A DNA stretch of 64,000 bases from Caballeronia sp. SBC1 (GTDB taxonomy: Bacteria; Pseudomonadota; Gammaproteobacteria; Burkholderiales; Burkholderiaceae): NCBI RefSeq assembly GCF_011493005.1, contig NZ_CP049158.1:1116001-1180000 (forward strand), given 5' to 3'. Under the pieces are notes generated by a model. That model searched no databases and was not told where the DNA came from. It worked only from the letters and a program-made list of their open reading frames with translations. Below, piece after piece: positions 9,965 to 18,593 of this stretch. A program made the translations under genes and the position numbers. Every line of letters begins with the position of its first letter. Position 1 is the first letter of the stretch.

Positions 9965-10525
9965 CTAAGCGGACGTCATGGCAGCAGCCGTACGGTAGTC
10001 GGCCTGCCAAGACTCGGCGAGCGTCACGCAACGCCTTAAACGTATCGCCTCACTCTCGAAATCGACAATAACAATCTGATCCGCTGCATCGGGACGTGGT
10101 GGCGTTTCCGGACTGCGGCCATCGGTCAGCAACCACAGGAAGCGCCGCTGCGAAGGTCGGCGGTGCGCAGCCTTAAGCAGCACATTCGCGCCTGTGCGCA
10201 CGCCCAGCGCGAGCGGCGTTCCTCCGCCTCCACCTATGGGTGCAAGCCAGCGATCGTTCCACCAATGCGCGGCCCCGGGTTCACGACGTACTTGCGCCGT
10301 CGCACCGCCAAAGCAGACCAGCGCAACCTCTGCACGCTCGCGGTACGCCCGGTCGAACAATGCCACGACCAGTCCTTTAGCCAGCGCAAGCCGTTTCCCG
10401 CCAAGCATGGAACCAGAACAATCGAGCACGAAGCAATGCAACGCGCTGCTGTCGCCCTGCTCGCGATGAAATCTCAGATGAGTTTCATCCAGAGGCTGAT
10501 TGCGTTTTTCCAGCAGCGTTCGCAA
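9965..10525 (-). CDS. VWA-domain protein, ChlD-like chelatase subunit
   Basis: The product has a von Willebrand A domain with the metal-ion-dependent adhesion motif LDCSGSM and a late LLTDGRSPETPP segment. It follows a ChlI-like ATPase and cobN, so it most likely serves as the D-type subunit of the cobalt chelatase. The start is unclear: TTG at 10525 gives 186 residues, but the same frame stays open and protein-like upstream (RIDWLRTLLEK, LRWLEP) without ATG, GTG or TTG as far as a CTG at 10642 that overlaps the stop of the upstream gene. The true gene may therefore be about 39 codons longer. Confidence 0.78.
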   Translation of the reverse strand: MRTLLEKRNQPLDETHLRFHREQGDSSALHCFVLDCSGSMLGGKRLALAKGLVVALFDRAYRERAEVALVCFGGATAQVRREPGAAHWWNDRWLAPIGGGGGTPLALGVRTGANVLLKAAHRRPSQRRFLWLLTDGRSPETPPRPDAADQIVIVDFESEAIRLRRCVTLAESWQADYRTAAAMTSA

Positions 10526-10638
10526 CCAGTCGATGCGCGTGCCCGGTTCGCCCCCGCGCGATCGCGTTCTACCTGATGCGGAGGGTTCTAGCCATCGAAG
10601 GCGGCCGGGATCGGCCTCTGGATCCAGCCTTCGATGGC

Positions 10639-11637
10639 TCAGGATTTTTTTGCGGCAAGCGGCCTGACGTTCTTGACTGCTGTGATGTCGACGGGTTCGG
10701 GAGGTATGTAGCCGAAGCTGGCTTCGTCCGTGTCTTTCCCGCCCTCTTGCGGGCGGGAGTCGGCAGCGCCCTGATCGCCAGGCGCACTGCCTTGCTTGCG
10801 CCGATGCAGCAACACTGACTCCGCTACGCGTTCAACGTGTTCCACGTTCACCGCTGAAGCTTCTTCAAATGCCGCCAGCGCGCGCGCCGCGCGTAGCATG
10901 ACGAGATCGGCGCGCACGCCGTCCACGTGCGCCTCGATGCATAACTCGCTGACACTCGCGTGAACTGCATCGTCGAGTTCGAGGGTCGGAAGGATTAGCC
11001 TGGCTTGGTGAAGCCTTAGCGCCAAGGCTTCTTGTTGACCGGCAAATTGCGAGCGGAAAGCCTCAGGATTCCTATCGAACGCGAGACGCGCCTTGACGAT
11101 CTCCCGACGTTTTTCAGCATCGAAGCAATTCTGCAATTCCACGGCCAGACCGAAGCGATCCAGCAATTGCAGCCTGAGTTCGCCCTCCTCCGGATTCATG
11201 GTCCCAATCAGCACGAAGCGCGTCTCATGCCGATGCGAAATGCCGTCCCGTTCGATTACGTTCGTTCCACTCGCCGCTACATCGAGTAACTGATCCACGA
11301 GTTGATTGGGCAACAGATTGACTTCATCGACGTACAACACCCCCTGATGCGCCTTCGCGAGCAAGCCCGGCGAAAAACGCACGCTGCCGTCGCGCAATAC
11401 AGCTTCAATGTCCAGCGAACCGATCAACTGTTCTTCACTTGCCCCCAGCGGCAAGGTCACAAACTGGCCTTCGGGTAGTAGTTCAGCAAGCGCGCGCGCA
11501 GTCGTGGATTTCGCGGTGCCACGCGGACCGCTGACCAGCACGCCGCCCAGTGCAGGATCGATGGCCGCCAATAAAAGCGCTTGCTGCAAGGGTTCCTGTG
11601 CGACCAATGCGGCAAACGGGAAGATGAATTCGTTCAC
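10639..11637 (-). CDS. ChlI-like AAA+ ATPase, cobaltochelatase subunit
   Basis: The 332-residue AAA+ protein has Walker A GPRGTAKST near residues 38-46, a Walker B-like GVLYVDEVNLLP, and the magnesium-chelatase I signature GTMNPEEGELRLQLLDRFGL. Its C-terminal tail is charged and low in complexity. It overlaps the cobN stop by 4 bases and precedes the VWA gene, giving a CobN-I-D chelatase set in place of CobN-CobS-CobT. ATP hydrolysis by this ring would drive cobalt insertion by CobN. Confidence 0.88.
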   Translation of the reverse strand: MNEFIFPFAALVAQEPLQQALLLAAIDPALGGVLVSGPRGTAKSTTARALAELLPEGQFVTLPLGASEEQLIGSLDIEAVLRDGSVRFSPGLLAKAHQGVLYVDEVNLLPNQLVDQLLDVAASGTNVIERDGISHRHETRFVLIGTMNPEEGELRLQLLDRFGLAVELQNCFDAEKRREIVKARLAFDRNPEAFRSQFAGQQEALALRLHQARLILPTLELDDAVHASVSELCIEAHVDGVRADLVMLRAARALAAFEEASAVNVEHVERVAESVLLHRRKQGSAPGDQGAADSRPQEGGKDTDEASFGYIPPEPVDITAVKNVRPLAAKKS

Positions 11638-14600
11638 GTTCGTTGCCCTTCAAGTTGCTGTTCGGCGTCCAGCAGATGGCCTTCGATCTGATCCTGATAC
11701 GCACCCGGACTTTGCCATAGGCCACGCTGCATTGCTTCAATCAAACGCTCGCAAATTGAATGCAGGGCGTGCGGATTATGCCGTTGCATGAACTCACGCG
11801 TGTCTGCGTCGTTCACATAGGCATCGGCGACCAGTGCGTACTGATGATCCGATACGACCCTTGCGGTGGCGTCGTAACCGAACAGATAGTCTACTGTTGC
11901 CGCGAGTTCCGACGCGCCCTTGTAACCATGCCGCTTCACGCCGTCGATCCATTTCGGATTGACCACGCGCGAGCGGATCACGCGGGAGATTTCTTCCTGC
12001 AATGTCCGGATGCGCGGCGCGGCGGGATTGCTGTGATCAGGGTTATACGCATGCGGCTGGGTACCGGAAAGATGCCGCACGGCCGCAACCATGCCGCCCT
12101 GGAACTGGTGATAGTCGTTCGAATCCAGCAGGTCGTGCTCGCGGTTGTCCTGGTTCTGCACCACCACGTCAATGGTCGACAAACGCGCGCCGAAGGTGTC
12201 GCGAGCCTCCACGCCATCACCCTTCTGCGAGTAAGCATACCCGCCTGAGCTTTGGAAACCGCGCGCGAGATCGGCGTCGTTTTGCCATTGCTTCGCGTCG
12301 ATCATTTCCTGCAAGCCGGCGCCGTATGCGCCCGGCTTCGTGCTGAACACGCGCCATCCCGCACGCAGGCGCGCTTCCTTCTCGTCAAGGCCGCGCGCCA
12401 TGTGTTCGTCGCGTTCACGCATGATGCGCGCACGGATCGGATTGAGGTCTTCGGCTTCGTCGTCAAGTTCGGCCACGGCTTGCACGGCGGCATCGAAGAG
12501 ATGCATCAGGTTGGCGAACGCGTCGCGGAAAAATCCAGACACACGCAGCGTCACGTCAATGCGCGGACGATTGAAAATGGTGATAGGCAGGACTTCGAAA
12601 TCAGTCACGCGATTGCTGCCCGCCGCCCACTTCGGCCGCACGCCGATCAGCGCCATGGCTTGGGCAATATCGTCACCGCCGGTGCGCATGGTGGCCGTGC
12701 CCCACACGGACAAACCAATCGCGCGCGGATAGTCGCCGTGCTCCTGAAGGTGCCGCTCAATCAGCAGGTTGGCTGACTTCAGGCCAAGCGTCCACGCTGC
12801 ACGCGTTGGCACGGCGCGGGTATCGACGGAGTAGAAATTGCGGCCAGTAGGTAGGACGTCCGGCCTTCCACGCGATGGCGATCCACTTGGGCCCGGCGGC
12901 ACAAACCGTCCGTCGAGACCGCGTTGAAGCTGCTTCAGCTCTTGCGGTCCGCACGCGTCGAGCCGTGCGAGCAAGTCGCCGTTCAGGCGTGTCAGTACCT
13001 GCGATGTATTTGGCCCCGTCGCGTCGGATGGCCGCTCAAGCAACGACGTTGCGAGCAACTCGAGACGCTCGCGGGTGTCGCCATGATGACGCCACGGCGC
13101 ATCAATCACAGTTTCGAGTTCTGCAGGGCGGGGACCTGTCCACGGCGCGCTCCAGTCAGCATCGAGGGGATCGAATGCCTCGCCCAGGTTCAAGTCGCGG
13201 GCCAACGCAGTAAGCACGCTCGCGTTCGCGCCTTGTGCATCGCCGATTGGATAACGGCCCAGTGCAAGCAAGGTATCGCGGCGTTGCACGCCTTGCGGCG
13301 ACGCGCCGAACACATGCAGGCCATCGCGGATCTGCGCCTCTTTGAGCTCGCATAAATACGCGTCGGCGCGTGTCAGTAATGCGTCTTCGGTATCGGAATC
13401 GCGAGGTTTATCCAGTCCGAGTTCCTCATGCAGCCGATGTTCCACAATGCTCGCCAGAATCGTCTTGCGCAGGAGTTTCGCGCGGCGTGGATCGACCATC
13501 AGCGCTTCATAATATTCGTCGACCTGACGCTCAAGGTCCTGCAACGGACCGTAGTTTTCAGCGCGCGTGAGCGGCGGCATCAAATGGTCGATGATGACCG
13601 CCTGCGCCCGCCGTTTCGCCTGGCTGCCCTCTCCTGGATCGTTGACAATGAACGGGTACAGATGCGGCATGGCGCCCAGCGTCAGGTCAGGCCAGCACGA
13701 CGCGCTTAATGCAACGCTCTTGCCCGGCAGCCATTCGAGGTTGCCGTGCTTGCCGACGTGAACGATCGCATCCACGTTGAATCGCAGCCGCAGCCAGAAA
13801 TAGAACGCGAGATACGCGTGCGGCGGCACAAGTTCAGCGTCGTGATAACTCGCGTAGTCGCCGCGCTCACGCGAGCGCGCCGGCTGGATGCCGATGAACA
13901 CATGCCCGCAGCGCCAGCCCGCGATCATGAAGCGGCCACGACGGATCGTGGGATCGTTTTCGGGCGGACCCCAGCGTGCATTCAACTCCTGCTGGACGTT
14001 GTCCGGCAGCTTGGAAAAAGCGTCGAGGTAGTCGTCAAGCGCCAGGCTTTGTAACGCAGGACGCAGGTCGCGGACCACAGGATCATTCGTCACGCCCAAG
14101 GTCAGGGCCTGCATCAACGCGTCACCATCGGCGGGAATTTCATCTACCCGATACCCTTCCTTAGCGAGCATTGCAAGGATATTGATAACGGACGCCGGGG
14201 TATCAAGACCCACGCCATTGCCAATGCGGCCCTCGCTCAATGGATAGTTCGCGAGCACGAGCGCGATGCGTTTGTCTGCGTTAGCGAGTTGCCGTAAGCG
14301 ACACCAGCGTTGGCTCAACTCGGCCACGAAATGCACCCGTTCAAGATCGGGCTGATAACGCACGACGTCGACTTGCGTGATCTCGCATCGATACGCAAGT
14401 CCCTTGAAGCTGATCGCGCGCGTGATGATGCGGCCATCCACTTCGGGCAGAGCGACATGCATGGCGACATCGCGCGAATTCAACCCGTGATTGTCCTTGA
14501 GCCAGTCTTCGCGATTTCCTCCACTGAGGATGACTTGCAGCACTGGCGCGTCGCCCGCGAGTTCGAAAGGCACGGGGTCGTCTATGACGCCCGCGGCGAA

Positions 14601-15407
14601 TGAGGTCGTGTTCAGCACCAGCGACGCGCCATGATCCGCGCAGAGCTGCTGCACGACTTCGCGACTCAAGGGGTCTTTGAGCGACGCCATCGCTATTGGC
14701 AGCGGGTTGAGTCCATGCGCTTCCAGAGCCTCGATCAAAGCATCGAACACATCGGTATTGCCGGACTGCAAATGGGCTCGATAAAACAACACGGCAACGA
14801 CGGGCGCACCCTGAACCCAGCGGTTTTTCCAATCGTCAACGGTCGCAATCAGCCGCGCCGGATGATAGATTGCCACTGCCGGCAACGGGCTCGGCGCATG
14901 CGCTTTACGCCCATACCCCAACGCCCTGAACGCGATGCAACGAAGAAACTCTTCGGCATTTTTCGCGCCGCCCTCACGCAGATAACGCCAGAGCTGATCG
15001 CATAACGCTGGCTCGGCCGTACTCTTCGCAACGAGGTTTGGATCTTCCTGCAGATCGCCGGAGAACATCACGAGCATCTGGTTATTGCGGCGCGCGAGCG
15101 TGGTGATGCTCTCGATTCCGTAAGGCCAGTACGCTTCACCGCCAAGGTGATCAATAACGATCACGCGTGCGTGCTTCAGCACGTCGTCGACGTAAAAATC
15201 CACCGATGCCGGTTGCCGCAAGAACGCCTGATTGGCGAGCCGCAGCGCGGGAAAATCCGCTTCCAGATGCGGCACGACACTGGCTAGAAGCGAGAGCGTG
15301 GTGTCGGCAGAGCTGAGCACGACGATCGGCGCAGGCGTCTGATCAATACGCATGACGCCGGCTGCGTCGTCGACAAAACCGCCGGGCGTCGTGCGTAGCA
15401 GATGCAT
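11634..15407 (-). CDS. cobN: Cobaltochelatase subunit CobN
   Basis: CobN is the large catalytic subunit that inserts cobalt into hydrogenobyrinic acid a,c-diamide in the aerobic pathway. The 1257-residue length is normal. Family features include AIVHVGKHGNLEWLPGKSVA, NIGNG-like GRIGNGVGLDTPAS, and NDYHQFQGGM near the C-terminus. The start at 15407 lies three bases after the cobW stop, and the 3' end overlaps the ATPase gene by 4 bases, so cobW-cobN-ATPase-VWA form one minus-strand operon behind a cobalamin riboswitch. Confidence 0.95.
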   Translation of the reverse strand: MHLLRTTPGGFVDDAAGVMRIDQTPAPIVVLSSADTTLSLLASVVPHLEADFPALRLANQAFLRQPASVDFYVDDVLKHARVIVIDHLGGEAYWPYGIESITTLARRNNQMLVMFSGDLQEDPNLVAKSTAEPALCDQLWRYLREGGAKNAEEFLRCIAFRALGYGRKAHAPSPLPAVAIYHPARLIATVDDWKNRWVQGAPVVAVLFYRAHLQSGNTDVFDALIEALEAHGLNPLPIAMASLKDPLSREVVQQLCADHGASLVLNTTSFAAGVIDDPVPFELAGDAPVLQVILSGGNREDWLKDNHGLNSRDVAMHVALPEVDGRIITRAISFKGLAYRCEITQVDVVRYQPDLERVHFVAELSQRWCRLRQLANADKRIALVLANYPLSEGRIGNGVGLDTPASVINILAMLAKEGYRVDEIPADGDALMQALTLGVTNDPVVRDLRPALQSLALDDYLDAFSKLPDNVQQELNARWGPPENDPTIRRGRFMIAGWRCGHVFIGIQPARSRERGDYASYHDAELVPPHAYLAFYFWLRLRFNVDAIVHVGKHGNLEWLPGKSVALSASCWPDLTLGAMPHLYPFIVNDPGEGSQAKRRAQAVIIDHLMPPLTRAENYGPLQDLERQVDEYYEALMVDPRRAKLLRKTILASIVEHRLHEELGLDKPRDSDTEDALLTRADAYLCELKEAQIRDGLHVFGASPQGVQRRDTLLALGRYPIGDAQGANASVLTALARDLNLGEAFDPLDADWSAPWTGPRPAELETVIDAPWRHHGDTRERLELLATSLLERPSDATGPNTSQVLTRLNGDLLARLDACGPQELKQLQRGLDGRFVPPGPSGSPSRGRPDVLPTGRNFYSVDTRAVPTRAAWTLGLKSANLLIERHLQEHGDYPRAIGLSVWGTATMRTGGDDIAQAMALIGVRPKWAAGSNRVTDFEVLPITIFNRPRIDVTLRVSGFFRDAFANLMHLFDAAVQAVAELDDEAEDLNPIRARIMRERDEHMARGLDEKEARLRAGWRVFSTKPGAYGAGLQEMIDAKQWQNDADLARGFQSSGGYAYSQKGDGVEARDTFGARLSTIDVVVQNQDNREHDLLDSNDYHQFQGGMVAAVRHLSGTQPHAYNPDHSNPAAPRIRTLQEEISRVIRSRVVNPKWIDGVKRHGYKGASELAATVDYLFGYDATARVVSDHQYALVADAYVNDADTREFMQRHNPHALHSICERLIEAMQRGLWQSPGAYQDQIEGHLLDAEQQLEGQRT

Positions 15408-15410
15408 GGA

Positions 15411-16499
15411 TCAGGCCTGCACGGGCGCGTTGGCGAGCGCGGCGACAAGCGCTTGTTGCAAACGCGGCTGATCGAGATCCTCACCAATCAGCACGAACCG
15501 GCTGGTCTCGCTAGCCGCTTCGGCAGCGGTCCAGCGGCGGTCGAAATAGGTATCGAAACGCTGACCTACACCTTGCACGACAAGCCGCATGGGCGTGCCC
15601 GGCAACGCCGCAAAACCCTTCACGCGATAGATCGTGTTGGTATCGACCAGTGAGCGCAATGCGGCGACCACGGCCTCGCGCGACTCGACCCGCGCTTCCA
15701 CCACGACTGAATCGAAATCGTCGTGATGATGATCCGCGTGGCCTTCGTCGTCGGCAGAGCCATGATGATCGACACGCAGATGAATAGTCGTTTCCGACGC
15801 CGCCTCGAGACCGAGCAGCGCATGCAGATCAAGCTGACCCATTTGCGCCGGCACGATCTTGACGCCGGCTGGGATCTCGCCGCGAATCAACGTTTCCACC
15901 GCGCGTTGCTGCGTTTCATCGATCAAATCGGTCTTGTTGAGAATCACCAGATCCGCTGAAGCGAGCTGATCTTCGAACAACTCATGCAGCGGCGATTCGT
16001 GATCGAGGTTCGGATCGGCGCGGCGTTGTGCGTCGACAGCTTGCGGATTCGCCGCGAACTGGCCACTTGCCGCAGCGGGGCCGTCGACCACGGTCACCAC
16101 AGCGTCCACGGTGAACGCATTCTTGATGGACGGCCAGTTGAAAGCCTGCACGAGCGGCTTGGGCAATGCGAGGCCGGAGGTCTCGATCAGCACGTGATCG
16201 ATCTGATCACGCCGCTCGACGAGTTGCTCCATCACCGGATAAAACTCTTCCTGCACGGTGCAGCAGAGACAGCCGTTCGACAGCTCATACAGATTCGGTT
16301 GATCGGTGACGCTTTCATCCTCGCAACCGATATTGCATCCCTTCAGGATTTCGCCGTCGATACCCAGTTCGCCGAACTCGTTCACGATCACGGCGATCCG
16401 CAGCCCTTTCGCGTTTTGCAGGATGTGCCGCATCAATGTGGTCTTGCCGCTGCCGAGGAAACCCGTTACGACCGTGACCGGGATTTTGCGCATTTGCAT
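15411..16499 (-). CDS. cobW: CobW family GTPase / metallochaperone
   Basis: The 362-residue P-loop protein has GFLGSGKTT at residues 13-21, the CxCC metal site C77-C79-C80 (NGCLCC), an NKTD guanine-binding motif and a histidine-rich loop (DHHGSADDEGHADHHHDD) in the second half. CobW is thought to deliver cobalt to the CobN chelatase, which fits its place directly before cobN. The ATG at 16499 follows GGAG; a second ATG at 16493 is possible. The frame is open upstream into the riboswitch leader, which is not coding. Confidence 0.94.
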   Translation of the reverse strand: MQMRKIPVTVVTGFLGSGKTTLMRHILQNAKGLRIAVIVNEFGELGIDGEILKGCNIGCEDESVTDQPNLYELSNGCLCCTVQEEFYPVMEQLVERRDQIDHVLIETSGLALPKPLVQAFNWPSIKNAFTVDAVVTVVDGPAAASGQFAANPQAVDAQRRADPNLDHESPLHELFEDQLASADLVILNKTDLIDETQQRAVETLIRGEIPAGVKIVPAQMGQLDLHALLGLEAASETTIHLRVDHHGSADDEGHADHHHDDFDSVVVEARVESREAVVAALRSLVDTNTIYRVKGFAALPGTPMRLVVQGVGQRFDTYFDRRWTAAEAASETSRFVLIGEDLDQPRLQQALVAALANAPVQA

Positions 16500-16696
16500 C
16501 CGTTGCTCCGTAGTATCGATTGGCTGCTTGCTACCAGAATGCGTCGCCCTTGGCTTACTCACGCGAGCAAAAAATCCGCTCGCAAGCGTCGCGGCGGGTG
16601 CGCAATGCGGGATGGCAATCCGGAAAAGCATGGTGAAAAGTGTCGACCGTCTGCCGCATCCCCGCGACATCGTCCGCTTCAGGTGTTGACTCGTTC

Positions 16697-16936
16697 CGGC
16701 CGGTATCCGGGCTGGCGAAAATGCCGCTTCACCTTCCCGCATGAGATTGCCATGCAGTGGTTTTTCGAAGCCGGCTTTACCGTGCGAAGTGGCGTGAATC
16801 AGGGTGAAACCACATTGCGCGATTTTCGCTTACCGTTGCGGGGGCAGCGCAGGTTGGCACGCCAGAGTTCAGGCAGCGCTCCCTGCTTCCCGTTTAACTG
16901 CGCGCAGCAGAGACCGCGCGCGAGCACCAGAAAACT
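16697..16936 (-). ncRNA. Cobalamin riboswitch upstream of cobW
   Basis: Read on the minus strand, the element has TCTGGTGCTC, AGTTAAACGGGAA, GCTGCCCCCGCAACGG, CCACTG, GCGGGAAGGTGAAGC and the 3' B12 box AGCCCGGATACCGGCC. These are the conserved parts of an AdoCbl riboswitch in the right order. It lies about 200 bases before cobW and should control the cobW-cobN-ATPase-VWA operon. Confidence 0.93.
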
Positions 16937-17120
16937 ACCGCGAAGTCTAGGCTGATGGGGGACTAGCGTCAAGGTTTGGGCGGAGTGCGCGAGGGGGTTT
17001 AAGCCCCGCCTCCTGACGTGATATCTCGCCGGCGCGAACGCAACAAACCTGCACTTCCGCCCATGTCCAGCCCGTAAAAGCCCAGCGCAACCAACACCCG
17101 CTGTGCTATCTTTGGCCCGC
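16937..17120. promoter_or_regulatory. Divergent promoter region between two riboswitches
   Basis: The 184 bases between the two back-to-back cobalamin riboswitches must contain the promoters of both the cobW and the cobE transcripts. I see no convincing -35/-10 pair and no open frame. The assignment rests on position only. Confidence 0.45.
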
Positions 17121-17397
17121 GTCTGGTGCTCACGCGCGCTTTTCCCGCGCGCGTAGTTAAACGGGAAACAGGATGCACACGCGCGTATTCTCAAGGCTCA
17201 AGGCTTACGCTTCGGGCCTCTCGCGCCGTGTCGACAAGACCTGTGCTGTCCCCGCAACGGTACGCGACCCGCGCTAGTTTCGACTGACTTTCGTTCGTGA
17301 CTTTCATTCGGACCGAGCGCCCATTTCCTCCACAGCCACTGCTCCGACGAGCGGGAAGGCGAGCGAAATGCGGTCGCCAAGCCCGGATACCGGCCAG
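17121..17397 (+). ncRNA. Cobalamin riboswitch upstream of cobE
   Basis: Conserved elements in order are TCTGGTGCTC, AGTTAAACGGGAA, GCTGTCCCCGCAACGG, CCACTGC, GCGGGAAGGCGAGCG and the B12 box AAGCCCGGATACCGGCC at 17378-17394. Several blocks are identical to the divergent cobW riboswitch. It should regulate cobE-cobO-cobB-DUF1289. About 185 bases of leader separate it from cobE. Confidence 0.93.
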
Positions 17398-17582
17398 TCG
17401 CCGAGTGGCGCGCTTTGGCTCTAAAAGCGCGTCGAACGCCACATCCGCGAGGGACGGATGAAGGACGTAATGCTTATATCGTCTTACATGAATCCATTTT
17501 TGCAACGCCTGCGCCTACCCTCGCGCCGACCGTTCTGTTCGCTATCCAGCGTGATTCCAGGTCGCGCGTATGAGGCGCAATC

Positions 17583-17954
17583 ATGAGCACATGGGTCATC
17601 GGCATAGGCTGCCGGCGCGGGGTAAGCGTCGAACAGATTCATGCCGCCGTGTCCGCGGCGCTGGGAACACGGCCGCTGGCAAGCACTCGAGCGCTGGCAT
17701 CGATCGATAGCAAGAAAGACGAAACCGCATTGCTTGAATTCGCCGCTCGCCACGGTTTGCCCCTGCAATTTTTCTCGAAGCAACGCATCGCGCAGGTGGA
17801 AACTAATGTGTCGGAACGGGTTCAGGCGCTGCTTGGCATCGACGGCGTCTGCGAACCCTGTGCGCTACTGGCGTCGCGCAACGGGCGAATAATAGTGCCG
17901 AAAAGAGTGACCGATGGCGTAACCGTTGCTATAGCTGAAGACGACCTTAGGTAA
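17583..17954 (+). CDS. cobE: CobE / CbiG C-terminal domain protein
   Basis: The 123-residue protein is a stand-alone CbiG C-terminal (CobE-like) domain: it begins STWVIGIGCRRGVS, continues ASIDSKKDE, and has GVCEPCALLAS near the end. CobE is needed for aerobic B12 synthesis, but its exact chemistry is not settled. Having CobE next to a CobJ that carries its own CbiG domain is notable. It is the first gene of cobE-cobO-cobB behind a B12 riboswitch. Confidence 0.88.
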   Translation: MSTWVIGIGCRRGVSVEQIHAAVSAALGTRPLASTRALASIDSKKDETALLEFAARHGLPLQFFSKQRIAQVETNVSERVQALLGIDGVCEPCALLASRNGRIIVPKRVTDGVTVAIAEDDLR

Positions 17955-17986
17955 CAAATCAGGCACCCGACTGACAACGAGAGAAC

Positions 17987-18592
17987 ATGATGAAAACGGA
18001 CGAAGAATCGCATCTGCGCATGACGCAGCGACGCAAGGAAGGTCACGAGAAAAAGCAGGCCACCGCCGTGCGCGAGAAGGGCCTCTTGATCGTCAATACG
18101 GGCACGGGAAAGGGTAAGACCACTGCGGCGTTCGGCATGGCCGTACGCGTGCTCGGACACGGCATGCGGCTCGGCGTGGTGCAGTTCATCAAGGGTGCGC
18201 TGCATACGTCCGAACGCGATTTCCTCGGCGCAATTTCGACCTGCGATTTCATCACCATGGGCGACGGCTATACGTGGGACACGCAGAATCGTGATGCCGA
18301 TATCGCGACGGCTCGCAAAGGCTGGGACGCCGCGCGCAAGATGATTGAAAGCGGCGAGTATCAGATGGTCGTGCTCGACGAGCTGTGCACGGTGCTCAAG
18401 TACGAGTACCTGCCGCTTGACGAAGTGCTCGCGGTGCTCACCGCGCGGCCCGAGATGCTTCATGTGGTCGTGACGGGCCGCCATGCACCCGAGGCGCTAA
18501 TCGAAGCGGCCGATCTCGTGACGGAAATGCGGTCCGTCAAGCATCCGTATCGCGAGCAAGGCGTGAAGGCGCAACGCGGCGTCGAGTTCTGA
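17987..18592 (+). CDS. cobO: Cob(I)yrinic acid a,c-diamide adenosyltransferase
   Basis: CobO (CobA/BtuR type) adds the 5'-deoxyadenosyl group from ATP to the cobalt(I) corrinoid. The 201-residue protein has the P-loop GTGKGKTT at residues 39-46, VVQFIKGA, MVVLDELCTVLKY and VVTGRHAPEALIEAADLVTEM, all standard for the family. An AGAG-rich sequence precedes the ATG. It is followed one base after its stop by cobB. Confidence 0.95.
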   Translation: MMKTDEESHLRMTQRRKEGHEKKQATAVREKGLLIVNTGTGKGKTTAAFGMAVRVLGHGMRLGVVQFIKGALHTSERDFLGAISTCDFITMGDGYTWDTQNRDADIATARKGWDAARKMIESGEYQMVVLDELCTVLKYEYLPLDEVLAVLTARPEMLHVVVTGRHAPEALIEAADLVTEMRSVKHPYREQGVKAQRGVEF

Positions 18593-18593
18593 C

